DNA from: Eubacterium sp. AF36-5BH
GTDB lineage: Bacteria > Bacillota > Clostridia > Lachnospirales > Lachnospiraceae
DNA length: 64,000 nucleotides
NCBI RefSeq assembly: GCF_003460505.1
Contig: NZ_QTVG01000004.1
Coordinates: forward strand, 186,001 to 250,000
Direction of reading: 5' to 3'
The position numbers and the translations under genes are program-made. The notes under the pieces were generated by a model. The model saw only the letters and a program-made list of their open reading frames with translations. It had not been told where the DNA came from and did no database searches. Numbering within the stretch: the stretch's first letter is position 1; each line of letters starts with the position of its first letter. Below, one piece after another: positions 44,601 to 52,500 of the stretch.

Positions 44601-46304
44601 AACAAAGTATTGATGACAAATGTATTTTACAATAATGCAGTGTTGACAGAAGAGTCAAGTGATAATGAACAAACAATAAGCAGAAAATTGTATTCAAGTC
44701 TTAATGGTCAGGGAATATTTAATGTAGATGAAAAGAAGAATACAGAACAGGAATCATTATATACAATAATTTTTAGTGGAAATAAAAAGGTATTTAGCTA
44801 TATATATGATTTGGCAGGAAATATAACGGAAATAAAGCTGGGCGATAAGAAAATTTATGAATATGCCTATGATGTACACGGAAGAATTACAAAGGAACTT
44901 GATTATGTTAATAAAACAGGTTGTACATATGGATATACAAGTACAGGAAATGTTGTAGCAAAACACATAAAAGAAATTAATAATGATGGAAGTCTTACTA
45001 ATGTAAGAGATATTAAATATAGTTATCAAAATGGAGAATGGGCAGATCAACTTACACAGTATGACGGACAGAAGATAACTTATGATGGTATGGGAAATCC
45101 TATAGATTATATTGACGGAAAAACTTTTAAGTGGACAAGAGGCAGACAACTTGAACAAATGACATTAAAAGATGGTTCAAGTGTTACATATAAATATAAT
45201 CAGGATGGATTAAGAACATATAAAGATACAAAGGAATCTATAACTAATTATCAATGGGATGATTCTAAGCTTATAAGAGAGACAGTAGCATATAAGGGAG
45301 ATGAAAAGAAGTATGATATTTGGTATTTTTATAACAATGATGATGAAGCTATAGGTTTTGAGTATAGTGAAGTTGATAATAGTAATATCGTTAAAACACC
45401 AATTTATTTTGAAAAAAATAAACAGGGAGATGTTATTGGTCTTCTTGATACAAAGGGAAAAGAACTTGTGAAGTATTCATACGATGCATGGGGAAATATT
45501 GTTGATGTATCATATGAAAATGAAACAGCATTAAAATTAAATCATATAACTTATCGAGGATATTACAAAGATAACGAAAGTGGATTTTACTATCTCCAAA
45601 GTAGGTACTATGATTCTGAAACAGGAAGATTTATTAATGCAGATGATGTTAAAATATTAGGAATAAAAGATACAAGTATATATAAAGATAATCTATATTG
45701 CTATTGTAACAACAATGTTGTAAATTGCACAGATCCAAATGGTAAATCTCCTATAATAATATATTATGCTTACGAGTTTATAAAGGCTTGTGTAATACTG
45801 GTAGGAACGGTAATTGCATATTGTAGTATAAAAAAGATAATGAATTCGTTTAAGGAATATTGTAAATTAGTAGGAAATGGAATGTCTGGTATAGCATATA
45901 CCGTTGTGCATGGTGGTAAACGTGCATTCAGTTGGGGAAAGAGTAAAATAAAAAAAGCCATTAAAGCTGTTAAGGCATTTACAGAAGTAGCAAAGGCTGA
46001 AGCAAAGATAAGAAGTCGTGTTAAAAGAACATCTAAAACTCGTTATTGGAGTGCAACTTTAAAAAAAGGATATGTTGATATTGGTAGACCATTATCATAT
46101 TCGCAGGCTGTAAAAGAGGTTTCAAGAAGACACAATGTGTTTACAGTTACTAAAGCAGAGGCGAAAGCTGTAGCTAAAGCTGCTGGCAATAATAAAAAAC
46201 CAACAAAGGCTGAAATTGATAAGGGAAAAAATGGAATTATAGGATATTACTGGCATTATCATACTTATAATAGAAATGGCGCCCATGTATGGTATTTGTT
46301 TTAG
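41622..46304 (+). CDS. Secreted RHS-repeat polymorphic toxin
   Basis: 1560 residues from ATG 41622 (GGGAGG 41609-41614; two earlier in-frame ATGs precede this site). Order: signal-peptide-like start (FKKVVAIALTVATTTTLG), unassigned region, DNRLRE-type domain (about 306-490; AKWDKSTITWNSQP), three calcium-binding DxDGDG repeats (about 605-705), RHS/YD repeats (about 1045-1376; YDAWGNIVDVSY, RYYDSETGRFINADD) ending in DPNGKSP. After the core come a hydrophobic segment (about 1379-1408), a basic linker and a C-terminal toxin domain ending GYYWHYHTYNRNGAHVWY. The His-rich ending suggests a nuclease-type toxin, but I cannot name the family. A likely immunity gene follows. AT-rich codons suggest acquisition. 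Confidence 0.88.
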   Translation: MKKKIFKSRKFKKVVAIALTVATTTTLGNGGVYKSVSGVENASKPEQKVVKEKPKVLKELKDERTQNSNTYLMSDGSKKTEIHTDSIRFKDKGELSDFSTKLVKISKDAKDILDEKTDVNGEDYKYINESGNIRQYFPKTLSVDTGVVLNNGKYILNMLPVTEEEYIPQKNESTVTYSTEETNIKYEYISMKNGVKENILLKEKPEKYSFKYKIEGENICLKQRKNYRGILVCDSSTNETIGYISPPNLEDGNGDVDYENVEYKLKKENSETEIEVKLNRQYFDNESLKYPVKVDPTMVWMADYLATRGVWSVPFMADSMMNYKILNVTNYLKDAYPYNSENRIYLDTTNLLSGKSFVGTKTPLKGKYIESAELIFSESKTPDYYPTGTVQIKRALAKWDKSTITWNSQPKISDDYIAETQCTGEEGNRHTLDITDWVQDIADGKLEDNGLVFTCPEKGMAASIYSPEIQYSSSENGKYGDPLYMAIAVNYREMKSYDETVELNAEYANDENNIQLNITDNNTDDGVTVTGYKIYARKNNASVFSVVGKGTTIDETIKIASDNEDCIDLRACLLYSDGTVRPSNIVSLKKSNEDDDSEITYENVKIDTDGDGLENGYEIWDFKTKWNEKKSDGTYNQDTDGDGFPDGYEVFTLGTDPAVANESGADSDGDGWTDLREYKEGTDPWLKDSDFDEIKDSDDFETTNPRKTDNPQNKGTDRLGACSAEVHKGLYDREYSEYDNGVKTTYLKNIYRNDIKKVTTDYGDENLNKVVKYFYDEKGNNTAVVEENQNDKDHTICITYTYDSDGNVIYICDQKTAYTMEYQDSEMKSLKVGNIELVNNSENIIKSNDEASDIAVGEIINSTENTTTYGNNQKIRTVTTEMKVAENDTTSVARKVEIYYDTNSIPAYTTEYNDAGKIIKFTDNTGKEAVSYNYIYTGDNVKVERNDGFIKTVNTEQNEESGITQKNIEYTYKDILDRNATYKTTQKSDMSDENKVLMTNVFYNNAVLTEESSDNEQTISRKLYSSLNGQGIFNVDEKKNTEQESLYTIIFSGNKKVFSYIYDLAGNITEIKLGDKKIYEYAYDVHGRITKELDYVNKTGCTYGYTSTGNVVAKHIKEINNDGSLTNVRDIKYSYQNGEWADQLTQYDGQKITYDGMGNPIDYIDGKTFKWTRGRQLEQMTLKDGSSVTYKYNQDGLRTYKDTKESITNYQWDDSKLIRETVAYKGDEKKYDIWYFYNNDDEAIGFEYSEVDNSNIVKTPIYFEKNKQGDVIGLLDTKGKELVKYSYDAWGNIVDVSYENETALKLNHITYRGYYKDNESGFYYLQSRYYDSETGRFINADDVKILGIKDTSIYKDNLYCYCNNNVVNCTDPNGKSPIIIYYAYEFIKACVILVGTVIAYCSIKKIMNSFKEYCKLVGNGMSGIAYTVVHGGKRAFSWGKSKIKKAIKAVKAFTEVAKAEAKIRSRVKRTSKTRYWSATLKKGYVDIGRPLSYSQAVKEVSRRHNVFTVTKAEAKAVAKAAGNNKKPTKAEIDKGKNGIIGYYWHYHTYNRNGAHVWYLF

Positions 46305-46396
46305 ATAAAGTAACAAATAGCTTTATAGAATAATTTAGTCTTATACACATTGAAGATTAAATTATTAGTAATTTGATATTTTTAAGGAGGTAAATT

Positions 46397-46972
46397 ATGT
46401 TAGCATATATATCAATTTTATTAAAAACAATATTTAGGAAGAAACATTTTTGCATTACAAGTGAAATATCAGGAGAATTATACGATAAAGTGATAGACTT
46501 CCTGATGACACAATGTGATCAATTTGCGTTTTGTGTGCCAAATTTAGGAAAAACATTAATAAATGAATCTAATGCGAAATATTTTCCTGAATATAAAATA
46601 GGATATACAGAAATGGATGACGACTGGGTTGAGGATTATAATAGATATCGTGTTAATATTAAAAAGTATTTAGATAGTATTTCTGAGCATATCAAGAATC
46701 ATTATATTGATACGGTATATTGTGATTCTATTTCAGAATATGAAAAAGAAATATTTCTGATTGAACTAAATGATGATACGAGAAAATTTTTCGATTATGT
46801 TAAGGATTTATATCAGTGGAAATATCCTGATTTTCCTGAAGATTTAAGTTTTTATAGAAAAGGCAAAGTTTTTATGTCGAGTGTAGCTCATGAAAATATG
46901 TGCGAGTTCTGTAAAAAGCGAAAAGTAGAAGAATTTCTAAAAAATAACAATATAGAATATTACAAAGGGTAA
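46397..46972 (+). CDS. Candidate immunity protein for the RHS toxin
   Basis: 191 residues, cytoplasmic, unrecognised. Behind a strong AAGGAGG (46383-46389). It is rich in Asp/Glu and aromatic residues (YTEMDDDWVEDYNRYR, DDTRKFFDYVKDLYQWKYPD), with a CEFCKKR motif near the end. Its position directly after the toxin C-terminus and its acidic, standalone character are typical of immunity proteins. The role is inferred from position only. Confidence 0.5.
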   Translation: MLAYISILLKTIFRKKHFCITSEISGELYDKVIDFLMTQCDQFAFCVPNLGKTLINESNAKYFPEYKIGYTEMDDDWVEDYNRYRVNIKKYLDSISEHIKNHYIDTVYCDSISEYEKEIFLIELNDDTRKFFDYVKDLYQWKYPDFPEDLSFYRKGKVFMSSVAHENMCEFCKKRKVEEFLKNNNIEYYKG

Positions 46973-46994
46973 GTAGACAAAGAAAGGCTAATAT

Positions 46995-47324
46995 ATGAAA
47001 AAGAAAATAAAAATAATTGTAATAGTTGCCTTAATTTTAATAATTCTTGTGCCATATATTTTTGTGGAAGGTAACACTCTTTTATTTGGAAGTGAATTTA
47101 AGAATCAGTATAAACAGACAAACATGATTGACGACATAGAATACTATAAGGTTTTTTATAATACAAATAAAACTGCCAAAGTGTATTATGTGGAATCAGA
47201 CCATGAAGCAGGTCATTTTATTTGGTTCAAAAAAGAAAAGTCAAAATGGAAAATGACAAAATGGACTACGGTATGGTCACAGTATGGTAGTGCTAGCGGA
47301 ATAACCTTTCCTTTTTACAAGTAG
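46995..47324 (+). CDS. Small membrane-anchored protein, possible second immunity/accessory gene
   Basis: 109 residues. One N-terminal membrane helix (about 6-24) and an external domain with Trp/Lys-rich strands (FIWFKKEKSKWKMTKWTTVW) and a DHEAGH motif. No family recognised. It starts 22 bases after the previous gene, with a weak ribosome site (AAAGG), so it belongs to the same unit as the toxin. A membrane-bound immunity or accessory role is possible. Confidence 0.45.
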   Translation: MKKKIKIIVIVALILIILVPYIFVEGNTLLFGSEFKNQYKQTNMIDDIEYYKVFYNTNKTAKVYYVESDHEAGHFIWFKKEKSKWKMTKWTTVWSQYGSASGITFPFYK

Positions 47325-47338
47325 GCTTATTTTACAAT

Positions 47339-47371
47339 TTTACTAATATGTCTAAAAGTGGTAAAATACCA
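47339..47371 (+). promoter_or_regulatory. Promoter with palindromic operator for the TetR gene
   Basis: TTTACT (47339-47344), 17-bp spacer, TAAAAT (47362-47367). The perfect palindrome TGGTAAAATACCA (47359-47371) covers the -10, as expected for self-repression by the TetR protein encoded next. Confidence 0.55.
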
Positions 47372-47408
47372 TTTTGAGGAATATCCTTCAAGGTATAGGA
47401 GGCGCAAA

Positions 47409-47975
47409 ATGGAAAACACTTGTAAGGTAGACAAAAGAATAAGACGAACAAAAAAGATACTTACTGAGGCTTTAATTGAAATACTGAAAGAGAAAAATGT
47501 TATGGATGTTACAGTAAGCGAGTTAGCAAAAAAGGCTGATGTGACTCGAACAACTTTTTATCAGTATTATCGTGATCCTGTGGATATGCTTGAGCAGTTA
47601 CAGGATGAAATTGCCGAAGATATTCAAAAAGTTGTTGAGGCTACAGAAGGAGGAAACGCAGAGGGCTTTTTCTATGGCCTGTTTAACTATTTTTATGAGG
47701 ATAAAATCAAAGCAGGTTTGTTGTGTTTTAGTGTGAACAACCAGACCGGTTATGAAAAAATGGGATATTACATACATGACAAGTATATGCTTAGATGGAA
47801 AGATAAGTTTATGGATGAATCTCTGAAACAGTTTAAATATTACAGATACTATATAGTTTTTGGCTGTACGGCTGTTGTAGAAAACTGGGTTCGTGGCGGA
47901 ATGAAGGAAACACCACAGGAAATGGCAACAATAGCCAAGAGCTTCCTACCAAGAGAAAAAATTTATTTAAAATAA
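47409..47975 (+). CDS. TetR-family transcriptional regulator
   Basis: 188 residues from ATG 47409, chosen for AGGAGG (47397-47402). The helix-turn-helix is VSELAKKADVTRTTFYQYYRD near the N-terminus, after RRTKKILTEALIEILKEKN. The C-terminal ligand domain is helical and aromatic-rich, with no recognised ligand. The target is unknown: neighbours are the RHS unit upstream and a convergent nuclease-like gene. A palindrome over its own -10 suggests autoregulation. Confidence 0.85.
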   Translation: MENTCKVDKRIRRTKKILTEALIEILKEKNVMDVTVSELAKKADVTRTTFYQYYRDPVDMLEQLQDEIAEDIQKVVEATEGGNAEGFFYGLFNYFYEDKIKAGLLCFSVNNQTGYEKMGYYIHDKYMLRWKDKFMDESLKQFKYYRYYIVFGCTAVVENWVRGGMKETPQEMATIAKSFLPREKIYLK

Positions 47976-47980
47976 TAAAT

Positions 47981-48074
47981 AAAGGTACTACTAATTGCAC
48001 AGGCTTTTCAAAAGTTAGATTTACGAATCTAACCATTGGAGGCTGCACAGATTTTCATTAGTAGTACCTTTTTT
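47981..48074. terminator. Bidirectional terminator between convergent genes
   Basis: A perfect 15-bp stem AAAGGTACTACTAAT/ATTAGTAGTACCTTT (47981-47995, 48057-48071) encloses a 61-base loop with a second perfect hairpin GTTAGATT-TACG-AATCTAAC. Ts follow on the plus strand. It overlaps the stop codon of the minus-strand gene. The large loop is unusual for a simple terminator. Confidence 0.75.
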
Positions 48075-48717
48075 ATATGTGTTGGCGTGAAATCTTTTTG
48101 GATTTTTTTGAACGCCTTTTCCTAACAGGTTTCTGATTCTCTTTCTTGTAGTTTGCGATTATGTCAGCAATCAAAGTATAGTCTCGCTCAAAAAGTTCAG
48201 TGCTGATTTCTAAATCAAGTTGCTCTCGTGGAAGTTTTTCAATAAGCTTGTTTACAACAAAATCCTTGCTTTTCTGTTTATACTTTGGAAGTTCATTTCG
48301 TTCCTGAATATGTGCAAGTTCAGGTCGCCATAATAAACTAAGCTTACGCTTAATACGCTGGCGTTTATTTCGTGTAGGTTCCCGTAGTACATAGAAGTCC
48401 ATGTTGCCGTCAATTAGCTCAGCAGAAATAATTCCCCAACTGTCAGGTATATGTTCATTAACGTGTTTTGCGTGAGTTGAACCAACCACAACATAATTAT
48501 AGTCGAAGAAAAGATTATAGTCTTTTACCTGTCTCTCTAATCTTACATATGTATCTGCGTCGCTTTTTATTTCAAGTCCCACTAAAGAATCGTCAGTAAC
48601 CATAATAACATCAGCTCTTGAGCGGGCAATTTCTACTTCTTCAAGTATTCGTATTTTTCCGTAAGAATCCTCCAGATAATTAAACAGAGGCTCTCTAATA
48701 TCTGCATCATGTAACAT
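48073..48717 (-). CDS. PD-(D/E)XK nuclease-like protein (sce7726/MmcB-like)
   Basis: 214 residues. The conserved block RSRADVIMV, then LVGLEIKSDADTYVRLERQ, has the Asp and Glu-x-Lys spacing of PD-(D/E)XK nucleases and looks like the sce7726/MmcB family, whose role is poorly known (DNA repair or phage-related). The C-terminus is strongly basic (RKRRSKKSKKISRQ), suiting nucleic-acid binding. AAAGGTGA lies upstream of the ATG. It stands alone, convergent with the TetR gene. Confidence 0.6.
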   Translation of the reverse strand: MLHDADIREPLFNYLEDSYGKIRILEEVEIARSRADVIMVTDDSLVGLEIKSDADTYVRLERQVKDYNLFFDYNYVVVGSTHAKHVNEHIPDSWGIISAELIDGNMDFYVLREPTRNKRQRIKRKLSLLWRPELAHIQERNELPKYKQKSKDFVVNKLIEKLPREQLDLEISTELFERDYTLIADIIANYKKENQKPVRKRRSKKSKKISRQHI

Positions 48718-48904
48718 AAATTCACCTTTAATTAAAAAAATGATTATAATAGAAATTTTTTTAATATTTTCTAGTTATAAATCTCAAACATAGATTATAA
48801 CATTATTTCAACAAAAGGTGTTAGATTACTTCATTAGAAAATGCAGCAAGTTTGTTTATACAAGTTTTTATTATGTTCTTTAGTACATTCCTCTTTATAT
48901 CTCT

Positions 48905-50488
48905 TTACTGTAATTTGATTTTGGCAGCAGGTGATTTATAGCTGTTACACAATGAGCTTGAATATACCGCTACGATTTTGTAGTAATAGGTTCTACCTTT
49001 TTTAACATTATAATTAATGAACTTATTAGTAGTTGTAGTAGCTATTTTGGTATATTTTGATTTACCTAATCGTCTTCTGTAAATGTAGTATTTAACAGCA
49101 GATGAATTTTTCTTCCAGGTTACTTTAACGTTTGAATATTTATAGCTTTTTGTAGAACCGCTGGTTTTAACAGCTTTTACTGATGTAGGAGTTTTAAGTT
49201 TAACTCTTACATATCGGGTCAATTTTATGCCACTATCTGTTTTTGCAGTAATCTTTGCAGAACCGATTTTTTTTGCTTTGACTGTACCTGTTTCATCAAC
49301 AGAAACTACAGATGGATTACTACTTGTCCAAGTGATTGTATCAGTGGTGTCAGTTGGATAAATTTCCGTAGTGTACTTTGCAGTATCTTTTATGTGTAGG
49401 TAAATACTACCTTCTTTTATAGTAAGAGAGGTAGAAGGCTGAACAACATTTACTGTGCAGAATGCCATAAGTCCGCTATCTGTTGAAGCTTTAATCATTG
49501 AAGAACCATTTCTAATTGCAGTAATGGTACCTTTTTGTGAATTTACACCTACGCTTGATTCGTTAGTGCTTGAATATGTTATTGTATTTGAATAATTTGC
49601 CATAACAGGGTTTGTGTCAGTGAAAGTGATTTTGGCATTCACAGAGGCTTTTTCCCCTTTTTTAAGAGTAACGTTATAGGTAGATAAAGTTATCATTCCG
49701 TCGGCTACATTCTGAAGTTTTTTTGCAGTATCATTATCTAATTTATCTATAATATGGCTGGTGTCGAATTCACTTCCTGACAAAAAAGTATTGTTGTAAG
49801 CTGATGTTTCAAATATAGTCTGAAAAAGTGTGCAGGCAGCCAGATAACTTCCCTCTAATGTTGGATGAATCATGTCGGAATTATATAAGTTAATTTCAGG
49901 ATATTCTTTCATGCATCTTGTATAATTGACACCTACAGGTGCAACTTTGCAGTCAAATTTATTTCCAAGAGAAAAATAGAATTTAGTCATATAATTTTGC
50001 AAGGTAATATTGTCAAAGTAAATTGAAGTGCCATCAATTATAAAATCATTACCAATATAATCTGCCTGAGTTTCATATAGTATTGTCTTTGCACCTGTGC
50101 TATCAATTGTTGATTTTAAGTTTGTGATAGCATTTTTAGTTGCTTCTAAATTACCCATTATATTTTCGCGGTGCTCCTGCAAAATAACAAAATCCCATTT
50201 CTCTTTTGATAGAGCATTAACAATTTCTGTGTTATAAGCATTGCCCGTTGTGGCAAATTGAGTAAGTTTATAACTAGAGGCTGTAATGGATTTGACCTCA
50301 CAGTTAATATTGTTAGCTTTAGCAAGACCTTCCACCATCAAAGGCATTTGATTGTAATAGGTTGAGCTGTTTCCGATAAATAAAATTCGTGTTGTTGAAA
50401 TATCGTTAGATGTGGCATAGGTTGGGGTACAATTTATGCCAAGAAAAATTAATAGTAAAAGAAAAATAACCTTATAATATCTCTTCAT
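48905..50488 (-). CDS. Secreted SGNH/GDSL hydrolase with Big2 and Fn3-like domains
   Basis: 527 residues with a signal peptide (1-25). The SGNH domain (about 33-235) has the nucleophile block RILFIGNSSTYYN, ILQEHREN and the catalytic Asp-x-x-His block DMIHPTLEGSYLAA. Two bacterial Ig-like (Big2) domains follow (about 270-440; WTSSNPSVVSVDETGTVKA), then an Fn3-like end (YYIYRRRLGKSKYTKIAT) without a sorting signal. Probably removes acyl groups from extracellular glycans. It is divergent from the importer-acyltransferase run; the shared 215-base intergenic region holds TTTGAT/ATCAAA inverted arms (50543-50565) and no strong promoter I can assign. Confidence 0.75.
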   Translation of the reverse strand: MKRYYKVIFLLLLIFLGINCTPTYATSNDISTTRILFIGNSSTYYNQMPLMVEGLAKANNINCEVKSITASSYKLTQFATTGNAYNTEIVNALSKEKWDFVILQEHRENIMGNLEATKNAITNLKSTIDSTGAKTILYETQADYIGNDFIIDGTSIYFDNITLQNYMTKFYFSLGNKFDCKVAPVGVNYTRCMKEYPEINLYNSDMIHPTLEGSYLAACTLFQTIFETSAYNNTFLSGSEFDTSHIIDKLDNDTAKKLQNVADGMITLSTYNVTLKKGEKASVNAKITFTDTNPVMANYSNTITYSSTNESSVGVNSQKGTITAIRNGSSMIKASTDSGLMAFCTVNVVQPSTSLTIKEGSIYLHIKDTAKYTTEIYPTDTTDTITWTSSNPSVVSVDETGTVKAKKIGSAKITAKTDSGIKLTRYVRVKLKTPTSVKAVKTSGSTKSYKYSNVKVTWKKNSSAVKYYIYRRRLGKSKYTKIATTTTNKFINYNVKKGRTYYYKIVAVYSSSLCNSYKSPAAKIKLQ

Positions 50489-50703
50489 TTTTTGTCTCCT
50501 TATGTATTTTGTAAATAATCTGCTAAAAGAGTAAAGTCGAAATTTGATGGAAAATTTATATCAAAATCACATCATATCAGATTGATAAACTCACAAAGGT
50601 ATTAGTAAAAATGGGAAAAATAGGATTTTTAGAAAAAATAAAAAGAAATATAACCAAAAGAAAAACAAAAAACAAAAACATTAAATGAAAGGAATTTAAA
50701 AAT

Positions 50704-51693
50704 ATGAGAATTATTAAAAAAGTTTTGAGCTTCGCGCTGATTACAGCTATGGCAGTAACAATGACAGCATGTGGAGGCAGCAGTAAGGAAAGCAAAAATG
50801 ATAACAAGATTGTTATCAGATACCAGAAAAGTATTGCTTATGCACCAGTAATGATAATGGCAGAAAAGAATATGATTTCAAAATATTATGACAAGGATTT
50901 AGAAGTTGATTGTCAGGTTGAGAAAGATGGAAACACAATTAAAGAAGGCGTATCAAGTGGAAGCATTGATATTGGAACATTAGGATTGCCACCGGCAGTT
51001 GTTGGAATTTTAAGTGGCAGTAAATACAAAATCTTTTCAGGTATTTCTTCACAGCCATATTCAATTGTTACAAATCAAAAGGATATAAACACTTTAAAAG
51101 ATTTAAAAGATAAAAAAATTCAGATAGGAGTTTTAAGTACAAACAGCCAGGGACATATTTTACTTGGTATGGCTGCTAAGGCTGAACTTGGAGATGCTCA
51201 TGCATTTGATAATGTGCTTAATTCGGTTGACAATGCATCAGGATTTGACGGAATTAAAAGTGGTTCAATTAAGGCACATATTGTAATTTCACCGTATAAT
51301 TTCAAAGAGTTAGCTGTGGAGGGAACTCATGAAATTGCTATTAGTGAAGATGTGTGGGTGCCTGGAGATACATCTATTGTGGGAATTGCTTCAAAAAATC
51401 TATATGAAAATAACAAAGATTTATACAATGCAGTTTGCAAAGCACTTGATGAAGCTATGCAGTATGTAAAGAACAATCCTGAAGAAACAGCACAACTTGT
51501 AAAAGATAAATTAGAACTTGATGACAGCGTGGAAGATATTGTTAAGTGGATGACTGATTCAAAATCACAATATTCAACAACACTACAGGGTGTAGGAAAT
51601 TTTGTTCAGTTTATGCAGGATGAAGGATTTTTAGAAAACGAATATTCAGGAAATCTTAGTGACATTGTATACGATGGTGTAAAAGGAAAATAA
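50704..51693 (+). CDS. ABC importer substrate-binding lipoprotein (SsuA/TauA/NMT1-like)
   Basis: 329 residues. Lipoprotein signal peptide with lipobox VTMTAC (Cys23). The binding-protein fold follows the SsuA/TauA/ThiY pattern: YAPVMIMAEKNMISKYY, SGSIDIGTLGLPPAVVGIL, and DLKDKKIQIGV. Relatives bind sulfonates, nitrate, bicarbonate or thiamine precursors; the ligand here cannot be predicted. The permease starts 21 bases later. It heads the importer-acyltransferase run. Confidence 0.85.
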   Translation: MRIIKKVLSFALITAMAVTMTACGGSSKESKNDNKIVIRYQKSIAYAPVMIMAEKNMISKYYDKDLEVDCQVEKDGNTIKEGVSSGSIDIGTLGLPPAVVGILSGSKYKIFSGISSQPYSIVTNQKDINTLKDLKDKKIQIGVLSTNSQGHILLGMAAKAELGDAHAFDNVLNSVDNASGFDGIKSGSIKAHIVISPYNFKELAVEGTHEIAISEDVWVPGDTSIVGIASKNLYENNKDLYNAVCKALDEAMQYVKNNPEETAQLVKDKLELDDSVEDIVKWMTDSKSQYSTTLQGVGNFVQFMQDEGFLENEYSGNLSDIVYDGVKGK

Positions 51694-51714
51694 AGTTACA
51701 AGGAGACAAAAGCA

Positions 51715-52500
51715 GTGAAGAAAAAAACAAAAGGTTTATTGTGTCAGATTATTTTTATAGTAATAGTTGTGGCTATATGGCAGATTGTGGCATACAATTT
51801 TGCACAAAACGGAAATGCAAATTTGTTCCCATCCATAGGAATGATTTTTGAAAAAATGATATGGGGATTTACTGAAAAAGGTTTTGGTGGCATTATGCTT
51901 CACTCACTCTTACTAATGTTAGAGGGATTAGGTATAGGGATAGTTTTAGCAATTGTATTATCAGGTATATCTGTTATCTCAGATTCATTTGCGGCAGTTT
52001 ACAACATGGTTGTATCTATGTTTGACCTGATTCCGGGAATTGCTTTAATTTCAGCAATTATAATTTTTCTGTATGGACAAAACGATATTGCCATTGTGAT
52101 TTTGGTCGTTCATTCAGTTGTGTGGCCTATGTCACGTAGTATTATTGATGGCTTTAATGCTGTGCCAAAATTATATTTGGAAGTTGGACAAAATATAGGT
52201 CTGTCACCAATAAAACTTTTGTTTGGAGTTTTCATTCCGGCGGCAATGCCAAGAATTTTCTCAGGCATAAAAGTTGGTTGGGCGAGAGCCTGGAGAGGGC
52301 TTATTAGTGCGGAAATGGTTTTTGGTGGAGCAGGAACTATTGGTATGGGATATTACATTACTCAAAGAAGAGATAATAGTGACCTTGCAAGTATATATGC
52401 AACAATAATCATAATTATAATGATTGGACTTGTTGTGGAATACGGAATTTTTAGAACTATTGAAAATAGAACATTTAAGAAATGGGGTATGACACGATGA
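51715..52500 (+). CDS. ABC importer permease (SsuC/TauC-like)
   Basis: 261 residues from GTG 51715 behind AAGGAG. About six membrane helices. The EAA-like loop that contacts the ATPase is visible (VGQNIGLSPIKLLFGVFIPAAMPRIF written as two parts: VGQNIGLSPIK and FIPAAMPRIFSG). GWARAWRGLISAEMVFG is typical of the SsuC/TauC/NrtB group. The stop overlaps the ATPase start (ATGA). Confidence 0.88.
   Translation: MKKKTKGLLCQIIFIVIVVAIWQIVAYNFAQNGNANLFPSIGMIFEKMIWGFTEKGFGGIMLHSLLLMLEGLGIGIVLAIVLSGISVISDSFAAVYNMVVSMFDLIPGIALISAIIIFLYGQNDIAIVILVVHSVVWPMSRSIIDGFNAVPKLYLEVGQNIGLSPIKLLFGVFIPAAMPRIFSGIKVGWARAWRGLISAEMVFGGAGTIGMGYYITQRRDNSDLASIYATIIIIIMIGLVVEYGIFRTIENRTFKKWGMTR

Noticed and set aside
50582..50611. 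TTGATA, 18 bp, TAAAAA as promoter of the importer operon
   Set aside because: Both hexamers are poor and the region is AT-rich; not better than chance.
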